Positions 12,753 to 25,572 of a stretch of DNA of 64,000 nt are shown here, one piece after another (position 1 is the stretch's first letter; each line of letters starts with the position of its first letter). The notes beneath the pieces were generated by a model. It had not been told where the DNA came from. It ran no database searches and was given only the letters and a program-made list of their open reading frames with translations. The stretch is from Dactylonectria macrodidyma (lineage: Eukaryota > Ascomycota > Sordariomycetes > Hypocreales > Nectriaceae), in NCBI GenBank assembly GCA_020744425.1, contig JAGMUV010000004.1, positions 1,426,001 through 1,490,000 on the forward strand, in the 5' to 3' direction. The position numbers were made by a program, and so were the translations under genes.

Positions 12753-13592
12753 TAATACTCCTCGGCATCAGGTAGATATTTCCAACACAACTCCAGTTCT
12801 TTTCCTAGGTACCCACCAGGCCGCTGGGTTGGGGACAGGCGTTCCATTTCCCTGCCTCGTTAGAGCCTTGATATCTATTTGCAGTAGCTTATTATGACTG
12901 CTAGGTCAAGTCCTATGGCTATAGGGTAGGTCCAGGGTGTGGTAAGTATATATTTTAGTGGATCAGGACGTCGTATAAGCAATATAGGTCACCGTCTAGT
13001 AATAGTAAATTAGTAAGCTTGAGATAGCTCAGGATATAAGTAGTTATTAAAGCTATCTCTTTTTAAAAGGACTAAATGTATATAGTAAATTGCAGAGACT
13101 GCCATTAGTTTTAAACTGTTCTAGTTAGTTTAATAAGGCTATCGGTCCTACGATAATTTGTTAGAAAAAGCACATTCATGATGGTTCAGCTGGTTGTGAC
13201 CACCTGGTTTCAACCTGGGCCGTGGCAGCTCCCCACCCTGGCCGTGATAGAATGGATCGACGCTCTCGCACGAAGAATAAGGAAGCAAGCCAACGCATCA
13301 TCAAGACTTCAATCAATAAGATTAACATTTTCTACCCCATAATCTACTGGATCCACCCCGTTGCGCGTTTGAGATCCGTACCGTGTATCTAACAGCATTT
13401 AGGTGTGTCTGGTTTCGTAACTTGTTAGGCTGAACTTGGATGCTGCAACACCCCCCCTCCTCTGCTTCCCTATCAACGAGCTGCCACAAATCCCATCGTG
13501 CACATCGCCACTCAGCATTATAGCAAACAGAATCTCGCGCTGTATATGGTTGGATAGGTATACCAAGTACACTTGACTGTTAGTATTGGCAC
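12753..13592. other. Intergenic with AT-rich stretch
   Basis: About 12890-13160 is rich in TA/AT steps (many TAGTAATAG and TATATAG runs) and resembles RIP-modified DNA. No gene recognised. Confidence 0.4.
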
Positions 13593-14279
13593 ATGGATCT
13601 TCGGGAACACTCCCCCACCGGGTCTGGGGAGGCGGGCGAACTGGAGCAGCGGCTGATCGCGGCCAGGGAGCTTCCAGCGCCAGAGACAACTGAAGAGTGG
13701 CAGGATCTGCCCAGTTACCCACCGGCTATCGCGGTGCCGAAGGTATGTGTCAACGTTGAAACGCGGCCACGCGACCTCAAGGACGCCGGAAAAAGGGATA
13801 CTTCGGCGCAATTACCCGGGCTGCCATGGGGGTGCCGAGATGTGTCTGGTCATAAACCAGCACATCGAGGACATCACCGTCGTGGCCTCGACTTACCGCC
13901 CGCCGCGCCTGCTAACTGGTGGAGGGGTTGAGCTATCCGCCACCGGGGGAGGGCTCAACTTCAACGCTACGGTATCCCACTCGCACCGCCCGTTCTACGA
14001 GGTGTGGCGTTGCTGGCGCGTCTTGGTTGGCAGACCTTCCTTCGTCCGGCTACTCAGAAGACGCTCGCCCCTCAGCACCTGGATCGCGAGAGATCCATGG
14101 CCGTTTCCCCTTTCTCTACAAGGAAGGACGGATTCGGTGTCATAAGCATCTTCATTAGGCCTGACAAGACACTCTACATTGAGAACGACGAGGTGTCGTT
14201 AGGCGCTACGGCATATTTTGTCAACCGGCGGAACTTGACGATCGAAAAATACCAGCAGAACAAGGCGGAGTTGGACTAG
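13593..14279 (+). other. Unrecognised open frames, possibly a decayed gene
   Basis: Three overlapping plus-strand open frames (13593-13931, 13747-14145 and 14004-14279) look partly coding, with stretches such as EELPAP-like text and IFIRPDKTLYIENDEVSLG near the end. A GTATGT donor-like site follows VPK at about 13743. I could not join them into one convincing model and do not recognise the family. It may be a hypothetical gene with introns or a pseudogene. Confidence 0.2.
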
Positions 14280-14654
14280 GTTTGGCCACCATCAGATCGT
14301 TTGGAGGCCAAAATGCCACAGTCTCCTCCACTCAACAGAGTTCCTCCAATTTCGTGGCAATTTCACTGGGGGGGGGGAGGGGGACGGAGGAAGCACGAGA
14401 TAGAACACGATGGGAGATTGGAGTGTTTTTCCCTACTACAAAGTAACTATACGAGATTGATATGATAGGAAATTGATGGGCGACTACAAAGAAAAATCCT
14501 GGGAGCCGAAGAACTTCGTGTCATCGTGACTCGCCGTCGCATTGATCCTCCGATTAAACCTCTCTCCGCTGGCAACATCATGGAAACGGAAAGGTAGCTC
14601 GCCACCAAGTCCTGTACTTCGCTCAATTTGGCGTCAAGACCACTGGGGCGGGTA
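14280..14654. other. Intergenic, no gene seen
   Basis: Contains a G-rich homopolymer tract at about 14369-14387. Nothing else recognised. Confidence 0.45.
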
Positions 14655-16420
14655 TCAGCGTAAAGGTAGCCGAAGGATGCTGAATCGGACGGAGCTGCCG
14701 TCTTCCCCTTCTACTTTGCGACTACTCGTACTAATGCGATTAATCAGCTTGGTCAGCTCGGTTTCGGCTTCCCCAGACTTCCTCACCCTATGCTGATGGC
14801 CGGTCTCGAGGTTGCGGAGGTCCATCTCCCGATCTGTGACGACGAGAACGAGGTCCTCGGGGATTGGTGAACCTTTCGGTGTCGCGTCTGGCCAATTCCT
14901 AGCTTGACCTTTGACCTTCGTCTCGAATGCCGGCTTGCCGAACACATACGAGCCGTAATTGGCCAGCTTGATTCCATCAGGAGAGCTCGTCGTGAGCAGC
15001 GTAACTGATGCGGCGCAGACGTCGAATATCGATACGTACAGGGTGCCCTCCGATATACTCGTCATTTCGACACACAATTTCTGCCCTTCAATCACCTCGG
15101 GCGTCCTTGCCTGGACTAGAGGCTGCCGATTTCCGTTGACATCGACAAGACCGAACTCGACCTTGAGATGCTTAGCAATCACGTCTTCTCCAAGATCAAC
15201 CTGGCAAGTTAAGAGGTGTTGGGCCCTGGCTAGATTTTCTAATACGCTGGCTCAGTCTCGGATCTGGGTGAAGGCTTGGTCTTCTGGAATGTCCCACTCA
15301 CGCAGCAGGTGTTCCCCGCCTCCAAAATGGCTCCTGAGAGAGAGTCGAGTCCCTCGGATGGATACGGTCGCCATGACCGGTAGATCGGCTTGCCTCCGGG
15401 GCTGAACATACTCAGACTTGTTCAACTCATAGGCGAGCCTCCCCGCCAAGCGCCCAGCAGCGTCGAGATCAACCTGGAACGTCGCCGGAGCCGTTTGCAC
15501 TGGGAATGCCTTCGCTCCAGCTGGCAAGATGGTGTCTGGGTTGAGAATGACCTGAGATGTGGGCAGCCCGACCTCCTCGACAATCGCCCTCGTAATCTCT
15601 GTCGCGTGCGCCACGCGTTCGACCTGAAATGGCTGCACCGAATATATATCGCCTTTTGAGATGTTGTGGAGTCTGCCGCCCGATAGGGTGATGTGGTCCC
15701 TGGCCGTCGAGAGAGAAAGGATACCACGGGAGTCGGCATACTCGAGGCAGAAGGTGAAGCGCAGGTCGTTGGCCTCAATCTGGGGCGCTTGCGATGGAAA
15801 ATCGAGTTTGATGCGGTCCCGGACATTGAGCATGATGCTCCGCCAGGAGACATTTGGCCATGATCTCCTAATCAAGGCCTCGGGAATTAGAGCAGAGAAC
15901 CCCAAGATTGTCATGGAGAAGAACTTGACCCCCTGGAGGCTGCAATGTGCGGTTGCGAAAGCTCCGGCCTCCTGTGACGGTCTCTTTATCCGTCACGGTG
16001 ATAGAGGACCTCACTCTACAGCTTTTTTCCGGCTTGACGGCACCGCCTACGTTGGGGGCGTGCTATCTGAGAATGATCCAGAACTATCCATATCTGATAA
16101 GCAGCGACCGCAGGTGATTTCCGCCGGTGTCTTTAAGCATAGAAATAAAGGTACTGGCAGGCGCAATTGACTTGCCAGAATCCCTACAACAATCAGCCCG
16201 ACGTGTTCCCATCCCAGATCGCAAGGAGTGGTACATCCTATACGATCACGTTGGTATTTATGCGACGATGGATAGACGAGTGTGTAACGTGAGATGCAAA
16301 AAGGAAATCGTCGGTGGTCAGCGGGTGATCATGCCTATAGGCAGAACAAAGGAGGCTACATCTACAGCTTCAGCCTTTATTGAGAGGTGGTCAATCTCAC
16401 AGAAGGCTATCTCTATGAGC
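14655..16420 (-). pseudogene. Caspase-domain (peptidase C14/metacaspase-like) gene, decayed
   Basis: Fungal caspase-domain proteins are Cys-His proteases or protease-like NLR partners; this copy is broken. On the minus strand near 16200-16290, after frameshifts, one can read NTNVIV-stop-D then HS and SGMGTRR, which matches the family's N-I-T-V-I-x-D-C-C-H-S-G-S-G-T-R active-site block with the catalytic cysteine lost. Around 15860-15940 degraded THIAASRG and FSALIPEAL text fits the p20/p10 region. From 15914 to 14655 a long C-terminal extension is well kept (LRFTFCLEYAD, VEEVGLPTSQVILNP, KLCVEMTSISEGTLYVSIFD) but has an in-frame TGA at 15252-15254. Upstream p20 sequence has several stops and indels. 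The C-terminal part might still be expressed, but the protease cannot be active. Confidence 0.6.
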
Positions 16421-18040
16421 TTCCAGTAGCAGGAAAGCTGTAGGCAAGGTCGACAGTCTAGGCACTAACAGACACCGTAGTTAAAGCGGCTCGCCAACGG
16501 AGACCGTCCTTACGTACCCATATTCGAGAACTCGTATATATCCTTACAAGTAGCGAATGCTTCCAATTCAAACTCATGCAACACTTGAGTTTGCTTTTAA
16601 CTTTAAGTAATTATATAGTCAGACACGTCTATACTGGAGGCCCAAGTTCGATTATTTATCTGTCAGGGCATTAAATCTTGTAAGAAGATGTGCCAGTGAC
16701 ATTTGCAACAACACAGTTAACTTCACAGCATCAACAAGTCAAGGATCTAACAGTCTAATATTACAGGTGGCCTAGTCTAGAAGATAAGCGGTGGTTAAGA
16801 TATTTTTATCATTATTAGGTAGTCTTCCTCCCTCCTCACAGAAGCGAAACTTTCTCCCCAAAGTCAATGAAGGCAGCAATATTTACAAAAGTCATCGCTA
16901 CATTCGAAAGTGATGTTCTAGCCCTTCTTCATGACCATAACGTCACACTCAAAATAAACATCTCACCACCGTGGACCTCTACCTTGATGGAACCGTCGGT
17001 TACATATAGGAACTCGACCCCTGGCTAGACTAGCGTGTCCTTTCTCTTCTACTATAAGAGGCTGTCCTCTCTAGCAAGGGCCGAGTTGCTGCTGTAACGG
17101 AGTTTAAAAAAAAAACTATCATTAGCTAATAAAAACCTCACCTTTAATATACTAGCTGTATTTATATAATCGGATTTTATAATAATATGAATAGTAAGCC
17201 TAATTATTATAATTTTATTACTTTAAACCGCTTAATTCTAACCCAGGTTATAATATTAATTATTTTATTTACCTTATTCTTATTACATGACCTTAGTTAT
17301 ATTAAGTCATATCCAAGCTTCGACAATTTTAATATTAAGCAACCCACCTCATACAACTTAATACTACCTTCGGAGTATGTAATAAATTCCGACGGATATT
17401 TACTCTCCCAATCAGGTTCTTCTTACTACAAGCGTACGCACTGACTTAGCTTCGAACAGAGTTCAATAGGTAAATAGGTGGTTCCCCGTAAACCACCCCA
17501 TATGACTGTCTCATGCCTTGTGGAGAAAGAGATCGACACACTAATACCATTATAAGGTGACATCTACATTCCCAATGGAACTATCGTTCCGTTCCAAGGC
17601 CCGAGCGCGTTGAAAAAAAAGCAGTGACGTAGTATGATCAGCCAGTAATTGTCCATTGCGAACTATGGCGTCGACGACCCCATTGGAGCGCAAGTTAGCT
17701 GCGGGGACCCCTGGCTTAACCCGGATATATTTGGGGATATTCGAGTTACCTCACAAGTTGCCTAGCCAAAAGCGATTACACTAGGACCTAAGCGAAAATC
17801 GGCATCCTCAAGTCACCTTCCTGTATGCGATATATCACAGGCTGCCTTGTATGGCAAAAGTGGGAAATTAAGCGTCGGCAATTTATGTCGAATGTAACTT
17901 AACGTTCATGTTAACTCATATCTCCTTGCAGCGCTGCACGCATCGACCTCGGCACCCTTCACACAAACAGTATAAGTAGCCCTCACTCCTATCTAGTTCC
18001 CAATATCAGTTTCCAAGAGCCTTTGCCTTTGGCTACCGAG
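16421..18040. other. Gene-poor region with AT-rich island
   Basis: About 17100-17350 is extremely AT-rich. A plus-strand frame at 17187-17444 gives an 85-residue Ile/Leu/Tyr/Asn-rich peptide that looks like composition, not a gene. The 3' part (17500-18040) is the upstream region of the fucosidase; GTATAAGTAG at about 17970 is TATA-like. Confidence 0.45.
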
Positions 18041-20157
18041 ATGCTATTTTCAACATTTTGCACTTTCTTATGTGCCCTTACCACCCGGGCCGCTGCTCAA
18101 GCAGCTTCAGGTAAGAGAATCCTAACCTTGATTCTCGGTATGCATCCATCACCATCGAGGTCTAAATCTCAGCAGTTCCACAATCTATCGTGCTATCAGG
18201 GGCTATTCTGACTTCAAAATGGTTTGAGGGATCCGATCATGTGCAGATTCTCGAACTGGTTGTGACAAACAAAGATGATGAGAATCCCATCCTCAGGGAG
18301 CACAAGCTGACAGTAACTGCGTCCTCTGACGACCTCGAGGTGGTGAGCACAGCCGAGGTCCGGCGGCTCTTGCCTGGCCAAGCAACTGTGGTCCAAGTCG
18401 GTGTACGAAACAAAAACAATGTAACACAGGGCGCGCAATGTTCGGCAAAGGTAGTGGCGAAATGGGGATCCGACAAATCCTCCGAAGCCGCTGTTTCCGG
18501 TCTTTGCGGTTTTCCTGACTACTCTGCCAGTGCAGACAGCCTCTCGAGACATTGGGCACCCCAGTGGTTCAACGATGCTAAGTTTGGCATTTTTATCCAC
18601 TGGGGAATCTACGCTGTCCCAGCTTATGGAAACCTACCCCCGAACCAGGACTACTCAGAGTGGTATTGGAAACGCCAACATGAGCCCGACTACAAGTCCC
18701 AAACATACCAATACCATTTGAATACGTATGGACCGGATCTTGACTATGACGACTTCATGTCCAACTTTACAGCCTCCAACTTTGATGCTGATGAATGGAT
18801 GAAACTTATTGACGACGCTGGAGCTCGATATTTTGTGCCCGTGACCAGTAAGGAATTCCTATGTTCCCGTCTGTCCTTCCTTGTATTGTGGACCATGCTA
18901 CTGACATATGTGGATTTGATAGAACATCATGATGGATGGGCCATCTTTGATGTGCCTAAAGAGTCAAGCCTCCGATCAACGGTCAACTATGGGCCGAAGA
19001 GGGATTTTCTTCGCGAACTCTTCGATGTGGCCAAGTCCGGTTATTCGCATATTCGTCGAGGTTTGTGATTTGGGCCCCGAAGATGTTGGGTGTAGGCTCG
19101 TGTTCGACATGGCTAAAACGTTTGCAGGCACTTATTTTTCCCTTCCCGAGTGGTATCACCCTGGATTTGCTCAGTATTCCTTTACATGGGGCGGTGGCTT
19201 TCCTGGTGGCCCGCCGACGAACCCCTACACGGGAGACGAAATCGAGTATACCGGCTTTGTTGAGGTTGACGACTTCATTGTTGACGTGCAAGCGCCGCAG
19301 ATGAAGAGTCTCGCTTATGATTACGAGACAGAGCTTATGTGGTGCGATATTGGCGGCGCGAACAACTCGACCGAGGTCTTGTCTGAGTGGCTTAATTGGG
19401 CCAGCAGCCAAGGTCGACAGGTAGCTTATAACAACCGCTGTGGCATCGGAGCCAGCGATTTCACCACACCCGAGTAAGTCATGGTCATGCCGGTCTTCAG
19501 TTTTCTTTCTCACTTCATGTTCAAGCCATCGCTTTTCCATTTTGCCTCATGCCTGTCATCCTGGAAATGGCGTTTGCTGCTCTTGCGGGATATCCACTGA
19601 CCAGGCACAGGTATTCCACCTACCCGGACATTGTTGTCAAGACGTGGGAGACGAATCGAGGGATGGACCCATTCTCGTTTGGATACAACTTCCAGACTCC
19701 GAACTCGGAATATTTAACTGGTGAGGATATTGTACTCACCCTCGTTGATGTGGTATCCAAGAACGGCAATTTCCTCCTCGACATTGGCCCCGAAGCCGAT
19801 GGGTCCATCCCTGCAATCATGCAGACGGGCCTACGGGATGCTGGAAAATGGATTCACGAACATTCTGAGAGCATTTTTAGTACGCGTTTCTGGCAGAAAA
19901 CTGCTGGACAAGGTTCTGTTCGCTACACAACGACATCTAGCGCCTTCTACATCCACATTATTTCAAAGCCAAACTCCACAGTCACCATCGAGGACCCGAT
20001 TCCGTATCTGTCGGGAGATGATGTGACAGTTGTGGGCGGCGACTTGGATGGAAACGTGGTCGGTTCGGAGCTCGTCAACGGTTCTCTTGTGCTCGATTTA
20101 TCCGACGCCGTCATTGCAGCCGATCGCTATGTGTGGACGTTCAAGATCAGCTATTAG
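18041..20157 (+). CDS. Secreted alpha-L-fucosidase (GH29)
   Basis: Releases L-fucose from glycans outside the cell. Five exons join in frame: 18041-18110, 18200-18847, 18923-19060, 19128-19473 and 19611-20157, giving 582 aa; introns are 89, 75, 67 and 137 nt. The start at 18041 gives a good signal peptide (MLFSTFCTFLCALTTRAAAQ); an ATG at 18023 would add six residues. After about 140 residues of a beta-rich N-terminal domain the GH29 barrel begins: HWAPQWFNDAKFGIFIHWG, then HHDGWAIFD across intron 2, YFSLPEWYHPGF, and MWCDIGG with the probable nucleophile Asp at about residue 359. NGNFLLDIGPEADGSIP near the C-terminal side is also typical. All expected motifs are present and no break is seen. 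Together with the reductase and transporter at 30-35 kb it suggests L-fucose use. Confidence 0.93.
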
Positions 20158-20650
20158 ACCGTGAGATTCCGGTATTCAACTACCTAAGGGCAGCCAGAAG
20201 ACTGAAAACAAGCGAAAACAAGCATTTCAACAATGCAAAAATTGCAGCTGTGTACCTAATCTGAGTCAGCCATTCACTATTTTTATTTTGAACATCGGAA
20301 TTATTCCACCATAATTAAGAGAACCAGCCCCCAGTCGCTTCATATATGCCTTCCCACGTCCCTCCATCATCAGACATCAGTATCATCAACTTTGGTCTCC
20401 ACATTGTATTGAACCCTGTGATCGAATTGACCGTTACGGATCCCGCCAAATACAAAAAGGCTATGTTTTTAGACTGCTAATCCAGTAAATCCGCTGCTCC
20501 ACCGATACACTGACAATGCCCGCTGCCACGCAGCGCTTTCCTCCACCGTCAATGCTCCTCATGCACTGCGAACACTATACAACGTTGACCTTATTACCCT
20601 GCGAAATTGTGTTCATAGTGGAAAATCGTTAAGAGTCACAGTCATGTGGT
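20158..20650. other. Intergenic, no gene seen
   Basis: 3' regions of the fucosidase and the XlnR-like relic. Nothing further recognised. Confidence 0.5.
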
Positions 20651-22385
20651 TTAGTTGAGAAGAAAAACCCAACATAACTGGAATTCTGTGCTACGAGTGG
20701 CAACGCAGACCTCATAGGCATGGATACTAATTTCGCACACTCGCTCGCTCGACCCATTTGGACCAAGATGTGGTATGTGGTCTGCAAATAATAATAGAAT
20801 AAAGCTCTCATGAAGTAAGCAGATGCCAAAAAGATATGACATAAAGGATAGCTCCGGATCGTAGGCCAATATGACTGACACAGCGTCGGAAGCCGCGATG
20901 GATTGTAATGCGCTTTTCATGAATCCGGGCGACGAGATCCAGCCGTCCGTATTTTCAAGCATGGAGAGATTATGCAATTTTCCATGTAAAAGTACGTGAA
21001 GCATGTGCAGGATGAAGGTGCTGTAAGCTGTTATGAGATGCGCCTGCACTCGACGTTTCGCTGTGCACCGCCGACGGTACTTTGATCCATGTGGAACCGA
21101 GGCCGACGCCGGCGCCATAGAGGCTTATGTAGAAGTTGTGTCCGATTCCGGAGCCAATTCAAGCAAGAAATGTGCACCATGTGGACCTGGCAGTGGCGGT
21201 CCGGTTATCTCCTTCTGCAATGTCAAAGAGGTAGGCATCATCATCTGGCTCCTAGGGACCACTGCATCGTCGAGAGTGTGAACCTCGAATCGCGTAGCCA
21301 TGTCGGCGATGCTGCGCTCGCATTCCGCCACGATGCCTTCTACGAGCGCAGTCTCATTCGCCTGCTCCTCGTCTCGGCGTCCACAGCCGAAGTGTGGGTC
21401 GTCTTTGAGATGATGCAGTTGGATGATATCGCCAAGAATTGCCATGAAGAGCAAGAAATACTCAAAAAACCCTGTTCCAGACACCCTAGTCGGTGATACT
21501 TTTGTGCGCGTGTTTGTTCTGAGACCAATGGCAGCTGGTGATGCTAAGGACCAATTCATTATCCAACAGAGGACAATATGTCTTACACTCATCGTCAAGC
21601 CCCGAATTATGCGATAGTGCTAGGTGCCGATTTACACAAAACATGAGCCAAAACACGTGTCGGTGCTCTTCTTTGAGCTCTGGTAAACTAATACAGGCGC
21701 GAAAGGCATCGCATGCGTGGCATGTGCAGGTCGAAATTCGCGTACACCGAAGGGATAACGTGGTATCAACTTGACTATCTTCGCGATTGAGTCCCATGGC
21801 GCGGTACAAGCGCAGCGCCTTGTCCACCAGCGAAAGCAGTCGGTCTTGAAGTTGCCGCCAGAGAGAACGATGGTGAGAAGCATAAAAGTGAGAACATAAT
21901 CGATGGGCGGAGCTGGAGGTTCAAGAGAGGGCAGCGAAAGAGCGGCCCTCCTGATTCTAAGAAATACATCTCAAAAGCTCACAAGCCAACTGTTCATCGA
22001 CTATTTCGTGTAGCATTGGTAGGATTGGCTCGAGGCATTTGGAAGTGCGTGGTGGGTGGCCCTCTAGCGGAGTGCGGTCTGGGGGCGGATTAAATGGCCA
22101 TGAGTGTTGGCGGGGTTCAGCGCATGTTGTTCCGAGAACCTCGCCATACGGGAAGTACAAGGGGAGATCTTGAGTAAAGGGGAGTAAATCAACATTATCA
22201 GCTGAAAGCAAAAGTCCATCGTGTCTACGGTTGAGCCCTACCTTTTCGTGATGGTCCTGACTTTGGTTGGCCGCCAACTCCACCACACAACCACGGGCTC
22301 CGTAAAAAGCTTCTGTTCTCCAGGTGCAGAGCGAGAATAAACTGGCCAAAGATAGGCTAGTGCATCGTATACTGTCTATTGTCAC
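20651..22385 (-). pseudogene. XlnR/Xyr1-like Zn2Cys6 activator, decayed and lacking its DNA-binding end
   Basis: XlnR-type factors switch on xylan and cellulose degradation genes. Minus-strand blocks in family order are: CLEPILPMLHEI and QLACELL (about 22000); PIDYVLTFMLLTIVLSGGN and FRWW (about 21840-21910); KALRLYRAMGLNRE (about 21790); EEHRHVFWLMFCVNRHLAL (about 21660); GFFEYFLLFMAILGDI (about 21440-21490); and FILHMLHVLLHGK, ENTDGWIS and YDPELSFMSYLFGI (about 20830-21010). These blocks lie in different frames and have stops between them (for example just before 21118), so at least three frame changes are needed. No zinc cluster is recognisable upstream, where the P450 follows. A relic is the best reading; the match is by family motif memory and not by alignment. 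Confidence 0.65.
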
Positions 22386-22663
22386 TGAAGGTAATATAAT
22401 GGCAATCTACTTCACCGCGGAGGGACCTGCCTGTGAATTCACTCTGTCTTCTGTGGGACTCCAGATCCCGCTCCTAGATGTTGCCAGATAGTAAGGGCCT
22501 TCGGCCCATTCATCAAAATCTGTTTGTTCTTGTTCATGTCTGTCTCGGGGTCATTCTGCCTCTTTAACTTTCACTAATATCCACGTACAATCCCAAAGTT
22601 CCCGACCCGCACGTGGTCACTTACAAATGCGTTCTGTTCAACAGATGCGTGGTTGCCTGTGTT
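22386..22663. other. Intergenic spacer
   Basis: Short spacer between the XlnR-like relic and the 3' end of the P450 gene. Nothing recognised. Confidence 0.5.
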
Positions 22664-24371
22664 TCAATTGACCGTGCCCACCTGGCGTCGTTTGATTAAA
22701 ATTGGAAGAGGTCCCACGTTAGAGATAAAACGATCAAATACAAGAAGATCTTGGTCTTGGTGCGCCAGCTGCATGTCATATCGCCTAGTCAAACTCGAGA
22801 CCAAGATCTGCAGCTCGACAATGGCAATGTGCCGCCCGAGGCATTGCCTCGGCCCTTGACTGAACACGATGTTGTACCTTTTGAGGTTCTCGGTTTGTGC
22901 TGGATCGAACCATCTATCCGGATTGAACTCGTCGGGGTTCGGGTAAAGAGTCTTGTTTCGGTGGATGGTGTATGGGCTCACGGCTACTACGGTGCCTGGT
23001 TTGACATGGTGGCCAGCAATCATGACCCCTTCGGGAGAAACAACAAGTCGCTGGAGAGGATAGGCCAGGGGCGGGCGGAGCCTCATGGTTTCATCGATGC
23101 AGGCACGGAGGTATGGGAGGTCTCGGACCAGGTCATATGAGATGATATCGCAAGGCTCGGTCAGCGAGATCCTGGTCTCAACCTCCTCCTGTAACTTTTG
23201 CAGGCATTTCGGATTCGAAAGCAAGAAGTACAGCGTCGAAGAAAGGGCCGAAGTCGTGGTATCGCTGCCAGCGCTCATAAAGACGCCAGCTTCGGCAACC
23301 AGCTGCGGGAATGGAAGATGACGGCTCTTCCCGTCACGGTCTTCTAGAACCTTGCTCATAAAGTCCTGCGAAGGCCTGTCCGGAATACCCTTGTCGAGCC
23401 TCTGTAGTATCACAAGGTTAGCTTGATCATCATCTGGAGCATCGCAGAAAAGGGAAAGGTGCTTACGCGACGAAGCTGATGGATATAGACCGCCTCGAAG
23501 TCACTAGCGTGCTGAGCCCCGGAGACATTTCGTAACCAAGTTGTGCATCTCAGAAGGTGCTTGACATGCTGTGCAACCTGGGGAGATGCTATCTGGGCCA
23601 CGGTCACTGAAGAGCGAGCGCCCAGGTGCAGAGCATCAATGGTGCTGCAAACATCGTACAGCACACCATCTAGAGTCTGTCCTTCTTTGGAGTCCGAGCC
23701 TTTTCTTACGAACCCCATGGGCAGACCAAACGCCATGTCTCCGATCACATCCAAGGTGAAATAGTTTAGCCTGCAAAACTAGGTTACAATGATGTGTCGA
23801 AAGTGGCTGCCGACGATACTTACCACCTGCGGATGTCAAGAACCTGGTCGCCCTTGCCTTCAGGGTCGGTTGTGATAAAAGTATCGATGCGGTCCAGGAG
23901 CCTTTGGAAATTATCCCGAATGACAGGCTCCATGTCGACGACGGTTCTCAGTGCAAAGGCATTGGACAAGTATTTCCTCCTCTGGGAATGATCTCCACGG
24001 TCCCTTGTGTTCACAATGTCGTGGGTGTCGCCTGCTATCGCGTCATAGAAGACATCTTTCTCAAGCTTTCGAGCAGCTGAGTGGCTGTAGATATCAGTGA
24101 CAGCTTCAGGAATGTTGAATATCAGCTGGTTGGCTCCGACACGGACGATATCTCCGAGCCGTTGGTGCTGCTCATGAATCGCCTTAGAACGTCGCTCGAA
24201 CCAAGTCTCCCTCAAGAGCCAGAGGGGTGTCGTTGCTGCAAAGAAGTTCGGGGAAGGATACTTCCTCAATCCCAAAGGATCAAGAACATAGTCGATAATA
24301 AGAATCTTCAGGGTGTACAATACGGGTAGAGTCACCACAAAGGCGAGAACTAGCCTAACCAAGGCCCACAT
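22664..24371 (-). CDS. Cytochrome P450 monooxygenase
   Basis: Membrane-bound heme-thiolate monooxygenase, expected in the endoplasmic reticulum; substrate unknown. Three exons join in frame: 24371-23824, 23770-23467 and 23401-22664, giving 529 aa; introns are 53 and 65 nt, the second with a GCTAAC branch site. An N-terminal membrane anchor (LVRLVLAFVVTLPVLYTLKI) starts the protein. The I-helix motif AGSDTTT, the ExxR motif in ETMRLRPPL, the PERF-like DEFNPDRW and the heme-binding FSQGPRQCLG (Cys at about 471) are all present. Length and motifs are complete, so it looks functional. No secondary-metabolism backbone gene is visible in the window, so there is no context for its pathway. Confidence 0.93.
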
Positions 24372-25572
24372 ATCGTCGAAAGCGATCCGGAGGGGAATGT
24401 TCTAATGATTAGCCAAAGGTAGGTGTTTCTGAAATATGGTAACAAATACAAGCTGAGTCTCAACCTTCATTATATACATGTAGTGCCTCTGACCCGAGCG
24501 GTTCGGCCAATTCGTGGTTATCAGCGGAGGTCTTCGTTTGTTGCGATCGGGAACACTCGCGCACAATTGCCTAAATAGATCTTCCAGTAACCTAGGGCCA
24601 CTTTGAGAAAAGCAGAGAGCCCGTGATCAATGGGGTAAAGGAGCGATCAGCCTGGCCCGACACACCCTGTTGATGAATGGGTAAAGCATCATGAAGATGA
24701 TGAGAGTTCTAGATGGATTGGCAAGTCCGAATACGACCATAACCATAGCATGTGCATAGCTTTCAATCTCCACAATTCTATCAGTGTGGGCGATGCGAGT
24801 TGGCAGCAGACTCAAGAAGCTCGGGGGAAAATTCCCCATTCATACTGGCGTCCTCCTAGTTACACCATCGCGTTGGGTTCCTGTGGGGCTTTGTGGACGA
24901 AACCCCATATGGCGTGCGGGGCTACTTCGAGCAGGATTTCCTTTTTAAGGTCATATCTTCCGGCCGAGACAGTTGCCTGGAAAAGCACAACCCAAGGTCA
25001 GACACATCCACGGCGTGTGAAGCGACAAGAATGGGTCGTAGAGCATCTCACACCAGCTGGTAAGGCTACGCCCTCGAAAGGTTTCCAGAGCTGAACTTAT
25101 TGACTCAATCATGATGTAGTCAGACATGCCGCGACCGCCATCTGAAATGTATGTGGGATTCACCGATATGGGACTTGAATAGTGAAGAGTTGACGACTGG
25201 CCAGGCAATTCGTCAATATTTCCTTGCGCAAACTGCATTAAATCACGGCGCGAATGCAGGACTAATCATTGGTTCCTGTTCCGACCAGTCAGCGAGGAGA
25301 CTGCTAGACATCGCCACAATCGACGAAGGACACCGCATGGATCGTCGGCCAAGAACGACGCGCGCGAGTCTTGTCATGAGACACACAGGGCCTCCACATA
25401 CAGTCAAGGTAAACTGATAGGTCGTTTGCTGTTTTATCGACACTATCATTGACTGTGCGATGTTTGTATAGGTCAAATCATCGATGAGAGGCCAGAAGTC
25501 AGTGGCGCTGGTTTTCAGTTTGCGAGTCCTGGTAACAGGAATACGCTCTCACAAGAGATTCCACTTGGCGAT
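24372..25572. other. Upstream region of the P450 and of the next regulator-like gene
   Basis: No complete gene recognised. An exon-like stretch may end with a GTAAAC donor at about 25410 and join to 25472, which would extend the following gene upstream, but no cysteine cluster was found there. Confidence 0.35.

Noticed and set aside
17187..17444. 85-residue Ile/Leu/Asn/Tyr-rich frame
   Set aside because: Lies in an extremely AT-rich island; composition alone gives such a peptide.
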